Assembly: GCA_964617335.1 (NCBI GenBank)
Contig: CAZTXG010000027.1
Coordinates: 1 to 24,559 of the forward strand
Direction of reading: 5' to 3'
DNA from: UBA2658 sp964617335
Lineage (GTDB): Bacteria > Bacillota > Clostridia > Oscillospirales > Oscillospiraceae
Length of the DNA stretch: 24,559 nt
Shown here: positions 14,904 through 23,148 of the stretch, piece by piece
Layout: each line of letters starts with the position of its first letter
Position numbering within the stretch: the first letter of the stretch is position 1
Program-made: the position numbers and the translations under genes
Notes under the pieces: model-generated
Told to the model about the DNA's origin: nothing
Seen by the model: the letters and a program-made list of their open reading frames with translations, nothing else
Database searches by the model: none

Positions 14904-16313
14904 TTGAAATTTAAAGGTATAAAGGGCAGATGGATGGCAAACGGCATAGCCGTTGTTTTGCTTGTTGTTGTTATCGGCATTACCGCCTTTTCCGTTGCCA
15001 TTTATAACTATAACTGCACCGCGGCACGAACCGGACTTGAAAGCAAGGCTCAGACTGCCACAGAGTTTTTTACTACTTATGTATCAAAAACATATATGGA
15101 ATATTATCAAAGCGCCTATCGCTACACAGAATCTTTTGAAGATAAGGACAGCTTGGAGCTTCAATTTGTTAACAGCAGAGGCAGGGTTGAAGTTTCAAGC
15201 TATGGGATTTCCGCAGGTTCCTCACCGGGGACACCAGACATAGCCCAGGCTCTTGAAACCGGAGGGATTTGCTCATGGCAGGGCAAAAGCCCATCTACCG
15301 GTGAGAGGATAATGTCTGTTTCTGCACCTGTTCAGTATTCCGACGGCTCCATAGTGGGGGTTATGCGCTATGTTACTAGCTTAAAGCTTATTGACAAGCA
15401 GGTTTTGAGGATTTTTTTGATTGCCTGTGCTGTTGGATTTTTTATCATAGTTATTGTGTTGCTGTCGAATATGTATTTTATAAAGACCATAACGGAGCCT
15501 ATTCACGGGCTTACGGGCTTGGCAAAGCAGATTGCAGAGGGCAGCTATGGCATACAGGCTGTTAAGAAATATAATGACGAAATCGGAGATTTGACAGATG
15601 CCATAAACGAAATGTCCTCAAAGATAAGTAAGGCGGAAAGTATGCAGACGGAGTTTATTTCCTCTGTTTCCCATGAGCTTAGAACCCCCCTTACAGCCAT
15701 AACAGGCTGGAGCGAAACTCTTATGTATGACCCCGAAATAAAGGGGGACTCCCAAAGGGGACTTGCCATTATTTCCAAGGAGACGGCAAGGCTTACGAAA
15801 ATGGTTGAGGAGCTTTTGGAATTTACCCGTATTCAGGACGGAAGATTTAACCTTAACATTGAACAGCTTAATGTTGAAGCAGAGCTTGAGGATTCTATTT
15901 TTGCCTATGGCGAGCTTTTGCGTCAGGAAGAAATTGAACTTGACTATACACCTTCCCAGCAGAGCATTCCCCTTATTCCCGGAGACGCAGAGCGTTTAAG
16001 GCAGGTTTTTCTTAATGTACTTGACAATGCGTCAAAATACGGTAAAGCCGGAAAAAAGATTGATGTCAGCCTTGAAAAGCAAGGGGAATATATCTCCATA
16101 AAAGTGAGGGACTATGGCCCCGGCATACCGGCGGCAGAGCTGCCCCATGTTAAAAGAAAGTTTTATAAAGGAAGCTCTAAGGAAAGGGGCAGCGGCATCG
16201 GACTTGCCGTTTGCGAGGAAATTGTCAACCGCCACGGCGGAGAGCTTATAATTGAAAATGCCGAGGGCGGGGGCATTTGTGTCACTGTGAAGCTGCCCAT
16301 ATCAAGGGGCTGA
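14904..16313 (+). CDS. Membrane sensor histidine kinase
   Basis: Partner kinase for the upstream regulator, 469 residues. The first membrane helix is about 14-36 and an extracytoplasmic sensor covers about 37-168, resembling a small PAS/Cache-like domain with SVSAPVQYSDGSIVGVMRY near its end. The second helix is about 169-190 and HAMP about 191-243. HisKA has the phospho-acceptor His257 in SSVSHELRTPLTAITGW. The ATPase domain shows NVLDNASKYG, VRDYGPGIP and GSGIGLAV. The start is TTG at 14904 with a weak AAGGCGG 9 nt upstream; an ATG at codon 11 is less likely because it would remove the basic N-terminus. The signal sensed is unknown. Confidence 0.93.
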   Translation: MKFKGIKGRWMANGIAVVLLVVVIGITAFSVAIYNYNCTAARTGLESKAQTATEFFTTYVSKTYMEYYQSAYRYTESFEDKDSLELQFVNSRGRVEVSSYGISAGSSPGTPDIAQALETGGICSWQGKSPSTGERIMSVSAPVQYSDGSIVGVMRYVTSLKLIDKQVLRIFLIACAVGFFIIVIVLLSNMYFIKTITEPIHGLTGLAKQIAEGSYGIQAVKKYNDEIGDLTDAINEMSSKISKAESMQTEFISSVSHELRTPLTAITGWSETLMYDPEIKGDSQRGLAIISKETARLTKMVEELLEFTRIQDGRFNLNIEQLNVEAELEDSIFAYGELLRQEEIELDYTPSQQSIPLIPGDAERLRQVFLNVLDNASKYGKAGKKIDVSLEKQGEYISIKVRDYGPGIPAAELPHVKRKFYKGSSKERGSGIGLAVCEEIVNRHGGELIIENAEGGGICVTVKLPISRG

Positions 16314-16345
16314 TTTTGCCCCTATTTACCCGAAAGGATGAATAA

Positions 16346-17296
16346 ATGAAAAAAGATAAGAGTACGGGGGAAGCCTTTTGCACCACCATTGGCGGGCAGG
16401 CTCTTATAGAGGGCATACTTATGCGGGGGCCTGAAAAGCAGGCGACTGTTATAAGAACCAAGGACGGACTTGTGACAAAGCTTGAAACTCCGAAGTTTCT
16501 TCGGGAAAGGCATAAGTTTTTTAATCTGCCTATAATACGGGGCGGGGTAACCTTTGTGGAATCCATGGTTTACGGGGTTAAGCCACTTAGCTATTCGGCT
16601 GAGCTTTTGCCTGAGGAACAGCAGGAGGAGCCGAGCAAGTTTGATGTTTGGATTGAAAAAAAGTTTGGCTCAGAAAAAGCCCAGAAGTTTGTTATAGCTC
16701 TTGCGGTTTTTCTTGGCATCTGCCTTTCTGTGGGGCTTTTTATTTTGCTACCCACCTTGCTTGCCGGACTTGTTCGCTATGTTTCCGACTCTGCTGTTGT
16801 TTATAACATAGTTGAGGGCGCTTTGCGGATTGCTATCTTTCTGTTATATATGCTTTTCTGTACTAAAATGCAGGATTTAAGGCGAGTTTTTCAGTATCAC
16901 GGGGCAGAGCATAAGACCATTGCCTGCTATGAAAGGCGCCTGCCTTTGACTGTTCCCAATGTTCGGGAGCAAAGCAGATTTCACCCCAGATGCGGAACCA
17001 GCTTTCTTTTTGTGGTGATGTTTATAAGTATCCTTGTGTTCTCTCTTGTGGGTTGGAGCAATGTTTGGATAAGAATGGGGGCAAGGATTTTACTTTTGCC
17101 TGTTGTTGTGGGTATTTCCTATGAAATACAGCGCTGGGCAGGAAGGCACAACAACTGGCTTTCCAGAGCCATATCCGCACCGGGAAAGGCCCTTCAAAGG
17201 CTTACCACAGCGGAGCCGGACGACTCCATGCTGGAGGTCGCCATAGAATCGCTTAACCTTGTCATTCCTGATAAGCCGGGAGAGGATATCTGGTAA
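16346..17296 (+). CDS. DUF1385 membrane protein (YqhQ family)
   Basis: Conserved integral membrane protein of 316 residues whose function is not established. Family signatures are GGQALIEGILMRGP (16-29), RGGVTFVESMVYG (65-77), YHGAEHKTI (184-192) and HPRCGTSF (213-220). Hydrophobic segments at about 114-140, 155-172, 219-238 and 244-261 give roughly four membrane helices. The His/Glu/Cys motifs between helices could bind a metal, but this is inference. AAAGGA lies about 7 nt before the ATG. It sits 32 nt after the kinase and 30 nt before prmC; a DUF1385-prmC pair is common in Clostridia. Confidence 0.9.
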   Translation: MKKDKSTGEAFCTTIGGQALIEGILMRGPEKQATVIRTKDGLVTKLETPKFLRERHKFFNLPIIRGGVTFVESMVYGVKPLSYSAELLPEEQQEEPSKFDVWIEKKFGSEKAQKFVIALAVFLGICLSVGLFILLPTLLAGLVRYVSDSAVVYNIVEGALRIAIFLLYMLFCTKMQDLRRVFQYHGAEHKTIACYERRLPLTVPNVREQSRFHPRCGTSFLFVVMFISILVFSLVGWSNVWIRMGARILLLPVVVGISYEIQRWAGRHNNWLSRAISAPGKALQRLTTAEPDDSMLEVAIESLNLVIPDKPGEDIW

Positions 17297-17326
17297 GCGG
17301 CAATACCGAAAGGACAAATTCAAGTA

Positions 17327-18184
17327 ATGCCAAAAACATATAATGAGATTTATATAGACTCCAGAAAAAAGCTTAAGGAGATGAATATTCCGGCTTACGG
17401 GCTTGAAGCCAGATTTATTGTTGCAAACGCTGCCGGAAAAACCATGGATGCTTTTCTTCGGGATTTGAGACTTTATGCCTCTAAAGAGGTGGAGGAAAAG
17501 GCCGAAAAAATGATTTCCCGCAGGCAGGACGGTGAGCCTGTGGCTTATATAACAGGGGAATGGGAATTTTACGGTTTGCCCATGACTGTTACAAGAGATG
17601 TTCTTATACCCAGAGCCGACACGGAGGTTTTGGTTGACACGGCTTTGGAGTATCTTAAAAACAAGAAAATGGACGCGAGGGTTTTGGACCTTTGCACAGG
17701 CAGCGGCTGTGTGGGCTGTGCCATAGCAAAAAAGCTTCCGGCAAGCCGCGTGACTCTTATTGACAACAGCAAGGGTGCTTTGGCTGTGGCAAAGCAGAAT
17801 GTTTGGAGAAACAAGCTTAACCCAAGGGTTAGCTGTATTTTAGCTGACGCTCTTTTGCCGCCGCCCATGATGCTTGGAAGCTTTGACCTTTTAGTGTGTA
17901 ACCCCCCGTATATACCCACGGGGGATATAAAAGGGCTTGAGAATTCTGTGAGGGATTTTGAGCCGGTTTATGCTTTGGACGGGGGAGAGGACGGCATGGA
18001 TTTTTATAGGGCCATCCTTTCAAAATGGAAAAACGCTGTCCGAACCGGCGGCATGATGATGTTTGAAGCCGGTATCGGTCAGGCCGAAGATTTGGCACGG
18101 CTTATGAGGGCTTCGGGTTTTTCCAACGTTGGTTTTGTTAAGGATATGCAGGACATTGACCGTGTTGTTTACGGCAGTGTTTAG
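17327..18184 (+). CDS. prmC: Release factor glutamine methyltransferase
   Basis: Methylates the glutamine of the GGQ motif in peptide release factors 1 and 2, using S-adenosylmethionine, to improve translation termination. The 285-residue protein has an N-terminal helical domain (about 1-85), the SAM-binding motif LDLCTGSGCVG (120-130) and the catalytic NPPY (192-195) in LVCNPPYIP. AAAGGA is upstream, spaced about 12 nt from the ATG, a little long. The gene lies between the DUF1385 gene and recA. The release factor gene prfA, which often follows prmC in Firmicutes, is not here. Confidence 0.95.
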   Translation: MPKTYNEIYIDSRKKLKEMNIPAYGLEARFIVANAAGKTMDAFLRDLRLYASKEVEEKAEKMISRRQDGEPVAYITGEWEFYGLPMTVTRDVLIPRADTEVLVDTALEYLKNKKMDARVLDLCTGSGCVGCAIAKKLPASRVTLIDNSKGALAVAKQNVWRNKLNPRVSCILADALLPPPMMLGSFDLLVCNPPYIPTGDIKGLENSVRDFEPVYALDGGEDGMDFYRAILSKWKNAVRTGGMMMFEAGIGQAEDLARLMRASGFSNVGFVKDMQDIDRVVYGSV

Positions 18185-18199
18185 AAGATTGATGAGTTT

Positions 18200-18220
18200 A
18201 AGTTTTTATGTTTAAAACTT
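18200..18220. repeat. AT-rich inverted repeat upstream of recA
   Basis: AAGTTTT (18200-18206) and AAAACTT (18214-18220) flank TATGTTT in the 54-nt prmC-recA gap. It has no T-tail suited to a terminator and does not fit the Firmicute SOS box. It could be a weak hairpin or a protein site. Confidence 0.35.
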
Positions 18221-18238
18221 TTAGTATGAGGTGAAAAA

Positions 18239-19336
18239 ATGGCTGAAAAGAAAAAGATTCCAATAACTTTGGTAGGTCAGGCAGAGGATAAGAAAAAGGC
18301 GCTGGAAACAGCCCTTGCACAGATTGAAAAAAACTATGGCAAGGGCGCTATTATGCGCTTGGGTGACGATATTCCCATAAATGTTGAGGCTATATCCACA
18401 GGTTCTCTGTCATTGGATATAGCACTGGGCATAGGCGGAGTTCCCAGAGGGCGTATTGTTGAGATTTTTGGGCCTGAATCTTCGGGTAAAACTACCCTTG
18501 CCTTGCATATTATAGCCAGCGCCCAGAAAAGCGGCGGAGAGGTTGCTTTTATTGACGTTGAGCACGCTTTGGAACCGGCCTATGCCAAGGCCTTGGGGGT
18601 TAATATTGACGAGCTTTTGATTTCGCAGCCGGATACCGGTGAGCAGGCTCTTGAGATAACCGAGGCTCTTGTGCGCTCGGGAGCGCTGGATGTTGTTGTG
18701 GTTGACAGTGTGGCGGCCCTGCTTCCCCGAAGTGAGCTTGAAGGCAGCATGGGTGACTCCAGCGTTGGCGTTGTGGCAAGGCTTATGTCTCAGGCTTTGA
18801 GAAAGCTTGCAGGAATTATTTCAAAAACCAGCACCATTGTTGTTTTTATAAACCAGCTTCGTGAAAAAATCGGAGTTATGTATGGCAGCCCCGAAACAAC
18901 ACCCGGAGGACGGGCGCTGAAGTATTTTTCCAGTGTGCGCATGGATGTTAGACGGGTTGAGACTCTTAAAAGCGGCACAGAGATGTATGGAAACCGAACA
19001 AAGGTGAAGGTCATTAAAAACAAGGTGGCGCCCCCCTTTAAGGAGGCGGAATTTGATATTATTTACGGTGAGGGCATATCGAAGGTTGGTGAAATATTCG
19101 ATATGGGTGTGAAGCTGGAAATTATAGATAAAGCCGGTTCATGGTTTACCGTTGGGGAAACAAGGCTTCAGGGTAAGGAGGCCGTGTGTAATTATCTTAA
19201 GGAAAACCCAGAGCTTGCCAAGGAGATTGAGGATAAAATAGTTGAAAATGTGCCAAAGCTTGCGGCTATGCCAAAGACTCCGTCGAAATCTGCCGGAAAG
19301 GCTGTTGATGTTTCGGCTGACGACTTTGAAGGCTGA
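18239..19336 (+). CDS. recA: Recombinase RecA
   Basis: Forms filaments on single-stranded DNA, drives homologous recombination and stimulates LexA cleavage. At 365 residues it has standard length. Walker A is GPESSGKTT (78-86), and the core includes VVVDSVAALLPRSELEG and the L2-loop region FINQLREKIGVMYG. The C-terminal tail is acidic. GAGGTG lies about 6 nt before the ATG. Upstream, 54 nt from prmC, is a short AT-rich inverted repeat (18200-18220) but no GAACNNNNGTTC-type SOS box, so expression may depend on read-through from upstream. recX follows by 39 nt. Confidence 0.98.
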   Translation: MAEKKKIPITLVGQAEDKKKALETALAQIEKNYGKGAIMRLGDDIPINVEAISTGSLSLDIALGIGGVPRGRIVEIFGPESSGKTTLALHIIASAQKSGGEVAFIDVEHALEPAYAKALGVNIDELLISQPDTGEQALEITEALVRSGALDVVVVDSVAALLPRSELEGSMGDSSVGVVARLMSQALRKLAGIISKTSTIVVFINQLREKIGVMYGSPETTPGGRALKYFSSVRMDVRRVETLKSGTEMYGNRTKVKVIKNKVAPPFKEAEFDIIYGEGISKVGEIFDMGVKLEIIDKAGSWFTVGETRLQGKEAVCNYLKENPELAKEIEDKIVENVPKLAAMPKTPSKSAGKAVDVSADDFEG

Positions 19337-19375
19337 GGAATTTAAGAGGATTGAAAAGCAAAACCAGGGAGTATC

Positions 19376-20014
19376 ATGATTATTACAGAGCTTAAAGAAA
19401 TAAGCGCCGGACGGTTTTTGGTTTCTTTTTCAGATGACAGTGAAATGAAGCTTGGCTTAGACCTTGTTACGGATTTTTCCCTTTATTCCGGCAGGGAGCT
19501 ATCCCAGGAGGAACAGCAGGAGCTTTTATCCGCTGCGGGGCTTTTTGCCTGTAAGGAACGTGCCCTGAGGATGATTGGGGCAAGGCCCCTGTCCTGCGGG
19601 GAGCTTTATGATAAGCTTATCCAAAAAGGGGAAACCCCTGAAAATGCCGGGGAATGTATTCATTGGCTTAGGGAAATCCATTATCTTGACGATGAAAATT
19701 ATGCCGGCATGGTTGTGCGGCACTATGCTGCAAAGGGTTATGGGGTATATAGGATTAAAAATGAGCTTTACAGAAGGAAGGTTCCCAAAGAGCTTTGGGA
19801 TGAGGCCCTTCTGGAAATGCCGGAAACTGACGATACGGTTTATAATCTTTTGTGCCGCAGGCTAAAAAGCGAGGCTCCGGATAGGGCGGAAATGAAAAGG
19901 GCCACTGATGCTCTTTACCGCAGGGGCTTTTCCTGGGATGAGATTAAAAGGGCGGTTTCACGCTTTCAGGAGGAAAGCTTTTCAAGGGAAAATGGAGACT
20001 TTGAAGATTATTAG
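19376..20014 (+). CDS. recX: Regulatory protein RecX
   Basis: RecX binds RecA filaments and modulates, usually limits, their activity. The 212-residue protein has the typical helical repeat pattern: ALRMIGARPLSCGELYDKL near 63 and YLDDENYAGMVVRHYAAKGYG near 105. KNELYRRKVPKELWDEAL follows, and ALYRRGFSWDEIKRAV stands near the C-terminus. AGGGAG is 4 nt before the ATG. Its position directly after recA agrees with the assignment and with co-expression. The gene is complete. Confidence 0.92.
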   Translation: MIITELKEISAGRFLVSFSDDSEMKLGLDLVTDFSLYSGRELSQEEQQELLSAAGLFACKERALRMIGARPLSCGELYDKLIQKGETPENAGECIHWLREIHYLDDENYAGMVVRHYAAKGYGVYRIKNELYRRKVPKELWDEALLEMPETDDTVYNLLCRRLKSEAPDRAEMKRATDALYRRGFSWDEIKRAVSRFQEESFSRENGDFEDY

Positions 20015-20111
20015 GGCAAATCCGCCCTTTGAGCCTTAGCCGCTCTTTGCGGGGTATTGCCTTAGGGAAAAGGGTTTTTAAATTTATTGCGCCGGGGGCG
20101 CGGGAGGTTTT

Positions 20112-21434
20112 ATGGCGGGATACAAGCTTGCCCTCATATCATTGGGCTGCGCTAAAAACTTGGTGAACAGTGAGCAAATGCTTTATCTTCTGGCTGAGGC
20201 GGGCATGGAGATTGTTCCTGAACCAGAGGATGCTCAATGTGTTGTTATTAATACCTGCGGCTTTATAGAATCTGCCAAAAGCGAGGCTATAGATGCCATT
20301 ATCGCCATGGGTGAATTGAAGAAAAAGGGCAGGCTAAAGGCAATTGTTGTTACAGGCTGCTTGAGCCAGAGGTATAGTGAGGAGATATTAAAAGAGCTTC
20401 CGGAGATTGACGCTGTTTTGGGTACGGGCAGCTATGACGAGATAGTTGCGGCGGTTTCTGCCGCTATGGAGGGGAAAAGCCTCTCCCTTTTCGGGGATAT
20501 AGATGCCGATATATCAGAGACGGGGCGGATTGTTTCCACAGGGCCGGGCTGGGCATATTTGAGAATTGCCGAGGGCTGCGATAACCGCTGTGCCTTTTGC
20601 GTTATACCGTCTATACGGGGGAAATACCGCAGCAGGGCAATGGAGGATATTGTTGAAGAGGCTATTGCTCTATCAAAGACCGGAGTTCGGGAGCTTATTA
20701 TTATTGCCCAGGATATAAGCCGATATGGCAGGGATATTTACGGGAAACGGCGGCTTTCCGAGCTTTTGAGGCGCCTTTGTGCCATTGAGGGGATTTCTTG
20801 GATACGGCTGCACTATTTATACCCTGATGAGATTGATGATGAGCTTATTGAAACTATAGCCGGAGAGGAAAAGATTCTTAAATATCTTGACATTCCCATC
20901 CAGCATATAAACGACAAAATTTTAAAGCGTATGAACAGGCGGGGGGATTCTCGTGATATTCGCCTGCTTATTAAAAAGCTTAGGGAAAAGATACCTGAGC
21001 TGGTTTTGCGAACCAGTCTTATTGTGGGGCTTCCCAGTGAGGGAGACGAGGAGTTTTCTGAGCTTTGCGATTTTTTGCGTGAGGCAAAATTTGAGCGGGC
21101 GGGGGTTTTTGTGTTTTCCCCTGAGGAGGGCACAAGAGCTGCGGAAATGGACGACCGCTGCGATGAGGACGAGGCAAACTCCCGGCAGGAGCTTGTTATG
21201 GATATTCAGTCTAGGATAATGGATGACTGGGGCAAGACCATGGCGGGGAAAACCATTCAAGTTCTGTGTGAGGGCTATGACTATGAAAGCGGCCTTCAGT
21301 TTGGAAGGAGCTGGGCGGACTCGCCGGATATTGACGGGATTGTGTTTTTTTCCGGTCAGTGTGCTTTGGGGGACTTTGCCGAAGTTTGTATCGATGAGGT
21401 TTCCGGTGCGGAATGGTATGGCAGGCAGGTTTAA
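20112..21434 (+). CDS. rimO: Ribosomal protein uS12 methylthiotransferase RimO
   Basis: Radical-SAM enzyme that adds a methylthio group to an aspartate of ribosomal protein S12. The N-terminal MTTase domain starts ISLGCAKNLVNSE, with cluster cysteines 13, 49 and 83. The radical-SAM motif is CDNRCAFC (Cys156, 160, 163) within AEGCDNRCAFCVIPSIRGKY. The C-terminal TRAM domain covers about 375-440. SLGCAKNLVN and GKYRSR point to RimO rather than MiaB. The length of 440 residues is normal. GGAGG (20103-20107) is 4 nt before the ATG. It lies 97 nt after recX and 60 nt before pgsA; the rimO-pgsA order is common in Firmicutes. Confidence 0.95.
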   Translation: MAGYKLALISLGCAKNLVNSEQMLYLLAEAGMEIVPEPEDAQCVVINTCGFIESAKSEAIDAIIAMGELKKKGRLKAIVVTGCLSQRYSEEILKELPEIDAVLGTGSYDEIVAAVSAAMEGKSLSLFGDIDADISETGRIVSTGPGWAYLRIAEGCDNRCAFCVIPSIRGKYRSRAMEDIVEEAIALSKTGVRELIIIAQDISRYGRDIYGKRRLSELLRRLCAIEGISWIRLHYLYPDEIDDELIETIAGEEKILKYLDIPIQHINDKILKRMNRRGDSRDIRLLIKKLREKIPELVLRTSLIVGLPSEGDEEFSELCDFLREAKFERAGVFVFSPEEGTRAAEMDDRCDEDEANSRQELVMDIQSRIMDDWGKTMAGKTIQVLCEGYDYESGLQFGRSWADSPDIDGIVFFSGQCALGDFAEVCIDEVSGAEWYGRQV

Positions 21435-21494
21435 GGAAAGCTTGGCCTAAGATCTTTTGCGTATCAAAACAGGTTTTTGAAAGGATTGCTATTT

Positions 21495-22040
21495 ATGACA
21501 ACTGCCAGCAAGATTACTATGGCGAGAATTGCGATAATCCCATTTTTCATGGCGGCGGCTCTTATGGATTTTAAAGGCCATAATTATGTTGCTCTTGCTA
21601 TATTTATCGTTGCTGCCTTAACGGACAGCCTTGACGGATATATCGCCAGACACTATAATCAGATTTCCGACTTTGGTAAATTTGCCGATCCTTTGGCAGA
21701 CAAGCTTCTTGTTACGGCGGCTCTTTTGATTTTTGTTGAAAACGGGCAAATGGCCAGCTGGGCCTGTATGCTTGTTATAACTCGTGAGTTTGCCGTTACG
21801 GGTCTTCGCCTTGTGGCTATGGAAAACGGAACGGTTATTGCCGCGGGTATGTCCGGCAAAATAAAAACCGCATCTTCACTGGTGTGTATATGCCTGATGT
21901 TTTTGCCTATACAGACTTATGCAATATTATCTTGGCTGACGGTTAACAGCCTTTGTGTGTTTATAATCGTTGCGACAACACTGTATTCGGGCATTGAATA
22001 TTTTATCGATAACAGGTCTGCCCTTGACCTTTCACGTTAG
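21495..22040 (+). CDS. pgsA: CDP-diacylglycerol--glycerol-3-phosphate 3-phosphatidyltransferase
   Basis: Membrane enzyme making phosphatidylglycerol phosphate, the first committed step to phosphatidylglycerol. The CDP-alcohol phosphatidyltransferase motif is complete: DG-x2-AR-x8-G-x3-D-x3-D in SLDGYIARH...FGKFADPLADK. About 181 residues with several hydrophobic helices fit the family. I start at the ATG at 21495, with AAAGGA 9 nt upstream, rather than the TTG at 21477, because MTTASKITMARI matches the usual N-terminus. It closes the long plus-strand run; a new promoter begins 24 nt after its stop. Confidence 0.95.
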   Translation: MTTASKITMARIAIIPFFMAAALMDFKGHNYVALAIFIVAALTDSLDGYIARHYNQISDFGKFADPLADKLLVTAALLIFVENGQMASWACMLVITREFAVTGLRLVAMENGTVIAAGMSGKIKTASSLVCICLMFLPIQTYAILSWLTVNSLCVFIIVATTLYSGIEYFIDNRSALDLSR

Positions 22041-22063
22041 GGATTTTTGCAGAAAGGTTTTGT

Positions 22064-22092
22064 TTGACACCGCTTTTTGTTCATGCTAATAT
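22064..22092 (+). promoter_or_regulatory. Sigma-A promoter of the cysE-cysS T-box operon
   Basis: A perfect TTGACA (22064-22069), 17 nt, then TAATAT (22087-22092). An overlapping TATAAT at 22090-22095 would give a 20-nt spacer and is less likely. The transcript should begin near 22100, at the 5' end of the T-box leader. Confidence 0.85.
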
Positions 22093-22099
22093 AATAAGA

Positions 22100-22406
22100 G
22101 TAAAGATTTATTTTTAAAGATTAAAGCTTTTTAAAAGTCCTGATCAGGGGCTTCTGAAATCTGAATATTGAAGGACTGTGAAAGGGAAAAACAGGAGGCT
22201 GCCTGTGTTACAGAGATTGCCGCCATGGCTGAAAGCGGCATTGACACCAAGGTATCCTGAATGCGCCCCGGAGTTCTGAAGGGAGGAAATGCCCTTTCCG
22301 TTTGGCTGCGTTAAAGCCAGACCGGTTTTTGCCGGTGAGTGATAAATGAGAGTGGAACCGCGACTTTTTTCGCCTCTCACGGTTGTTTTGCCGTGGGAGG
22401 TTTTTT
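22100..22406 (+). promoter_or_regulatory. Cysteine T-box riboswitch leader
   Basis: Binds uncharged tRNA-Cys and lets transcription continue into cysE-cysS. The T-box sequence AGAGTGGAACCGCG is at 22349-22362. The stem I distal region shows an AGAGA-like bulge and the loop GGCTGAAAG near 22227-22235. The specifier codon reads as TGC (Cys) at 22262-22264 in CTGAATGCGCC, which agrees with the downstream genes. A small stem ACCGG/CCGGT at 22321-22336 fits stem III. The antiterminator would pair GAGAG and GCG around the T-box with CGC/CTCTC after the T-run. The 5' limit is estimated from the promoter. Confidence 0.92.
22373..22406 (+). terminator. T-box regulated terminator
   Basis: CCTCTCACGG (22373-22382) pairs with CCGTGGGAGG (22391-22400), ten pairs with one wobble, followed by TTTTTT. 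The left arm is shared with the antiterminator, so the two folds exclude each other. Confidence 0.93.
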
Positions 22407-22426
22407 GTATTTATGGAGGGCTTATT

Positions 22427-23062
22427 ATGTTTAAAGATTTAAGAGAGACTGTTGATGCTTATAAGGCGAGGGACCCTGCCGCCCGCTCGACTTTTGAGGT
22501 TTTGACCTTATATCCGGGGATTAAAGCCAGCATATCCCACAGGAGGGCAAACTGGTTTTACCGGAGGAATATGAAATTTATGGCCCGCTGGATTTCCCAG
22601 CGCTCGCGGAAAAAAACGGGGATTGAAATTCATCCGGGGGCGACCATAGGCAGGCGGCTTGTGATTGACCACGGTATGGGAGTTGTTATAGGAGAGACGG
22701 CGGAAATCGGCGATGATGTTTTGATTTATCAGGGTGTTACCTTGGGCGGAACGGGCAAGGAGACGGGAAAAAGGCATCCAACCATCGGAGATAATGTGCT
22801 GATTGGCAGCGGGGCGAAGATACTCGGTCCATTTAAGGTGGGAGATAATTGCAGGATTGCATCCAACGCCGTTGTTTTAAAGGAGATACCGCCAAATTGT
22901 ACGGCTGTTGGAGTGCCTGCACGAATTGTTAAAATGGACGGGAAAAAGGTAAACTATGTCTTGGATGTTGACCAGATTAGCGTTACTGATCCTGTGGCAA
23001 ATGAGCTTGTTTCACTCCATGAGCAGATTAAGCTGCTGCTTGATAAAAAAAGCGCTGACTAG
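22427..23062 (+). CDS. cysE: Serine O-acetyltransferase
   Basis: Makes O-acetylserine from serine and acetyl-CoA, the committing step of cysteine synthesis. The 211 residues comprise a short helical N-terminus (1-65) and a left-handed beta-helix of hexapeptide repeats (about 66-165). The catalytic region is IDHGMGVVIGETA with Asp81/His82, followed by LGGTGKETGKRHP. The short N-terminus is typical of Gram-positive forms. GGAGGG (22415-22420) is 6 nt before the ATG at 22427. An in-frame ATG at 22346 lies inside the T-box and must be rejected. The C-terminal tail could bind the synthase CysK, which is not in the window. Confidence 0.95.
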   Translation: MFKDLRETVDAYKARDPAARSTFEVLTLYPGIKASISHRRANWFYRRNMKFMARWISQRSRKKTGIEIHPGATIGRRLVIDHGMGVVIGETAEIGDDVLIYQGVTLGGTGKETGKRHPTIGDNVLIGSGAKILGPFKVGDNCRIASNAVVLKEIPPNCTAVGVPARIVKMDGKKVNYVLDVDQISVTDPVANELVSLHEQIKLLLDKKSAD

Positions 23063-23148
23063 CATTTGGGCTTTTGGTTTTAGTTAGTCAAATATATGAT
23101 TATTCGGCTTTGGGATATTTACTAAGGTTAAAAGGAAGGGTTTTTATA

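Noticed and set aside
22346..22426. A longer cysE starting at an ATG at 22346
   Set aside because: That codon lies just before the T-box sequence and the frame runs through the regulated terminator; GGAGGG before 22427 decides the start.
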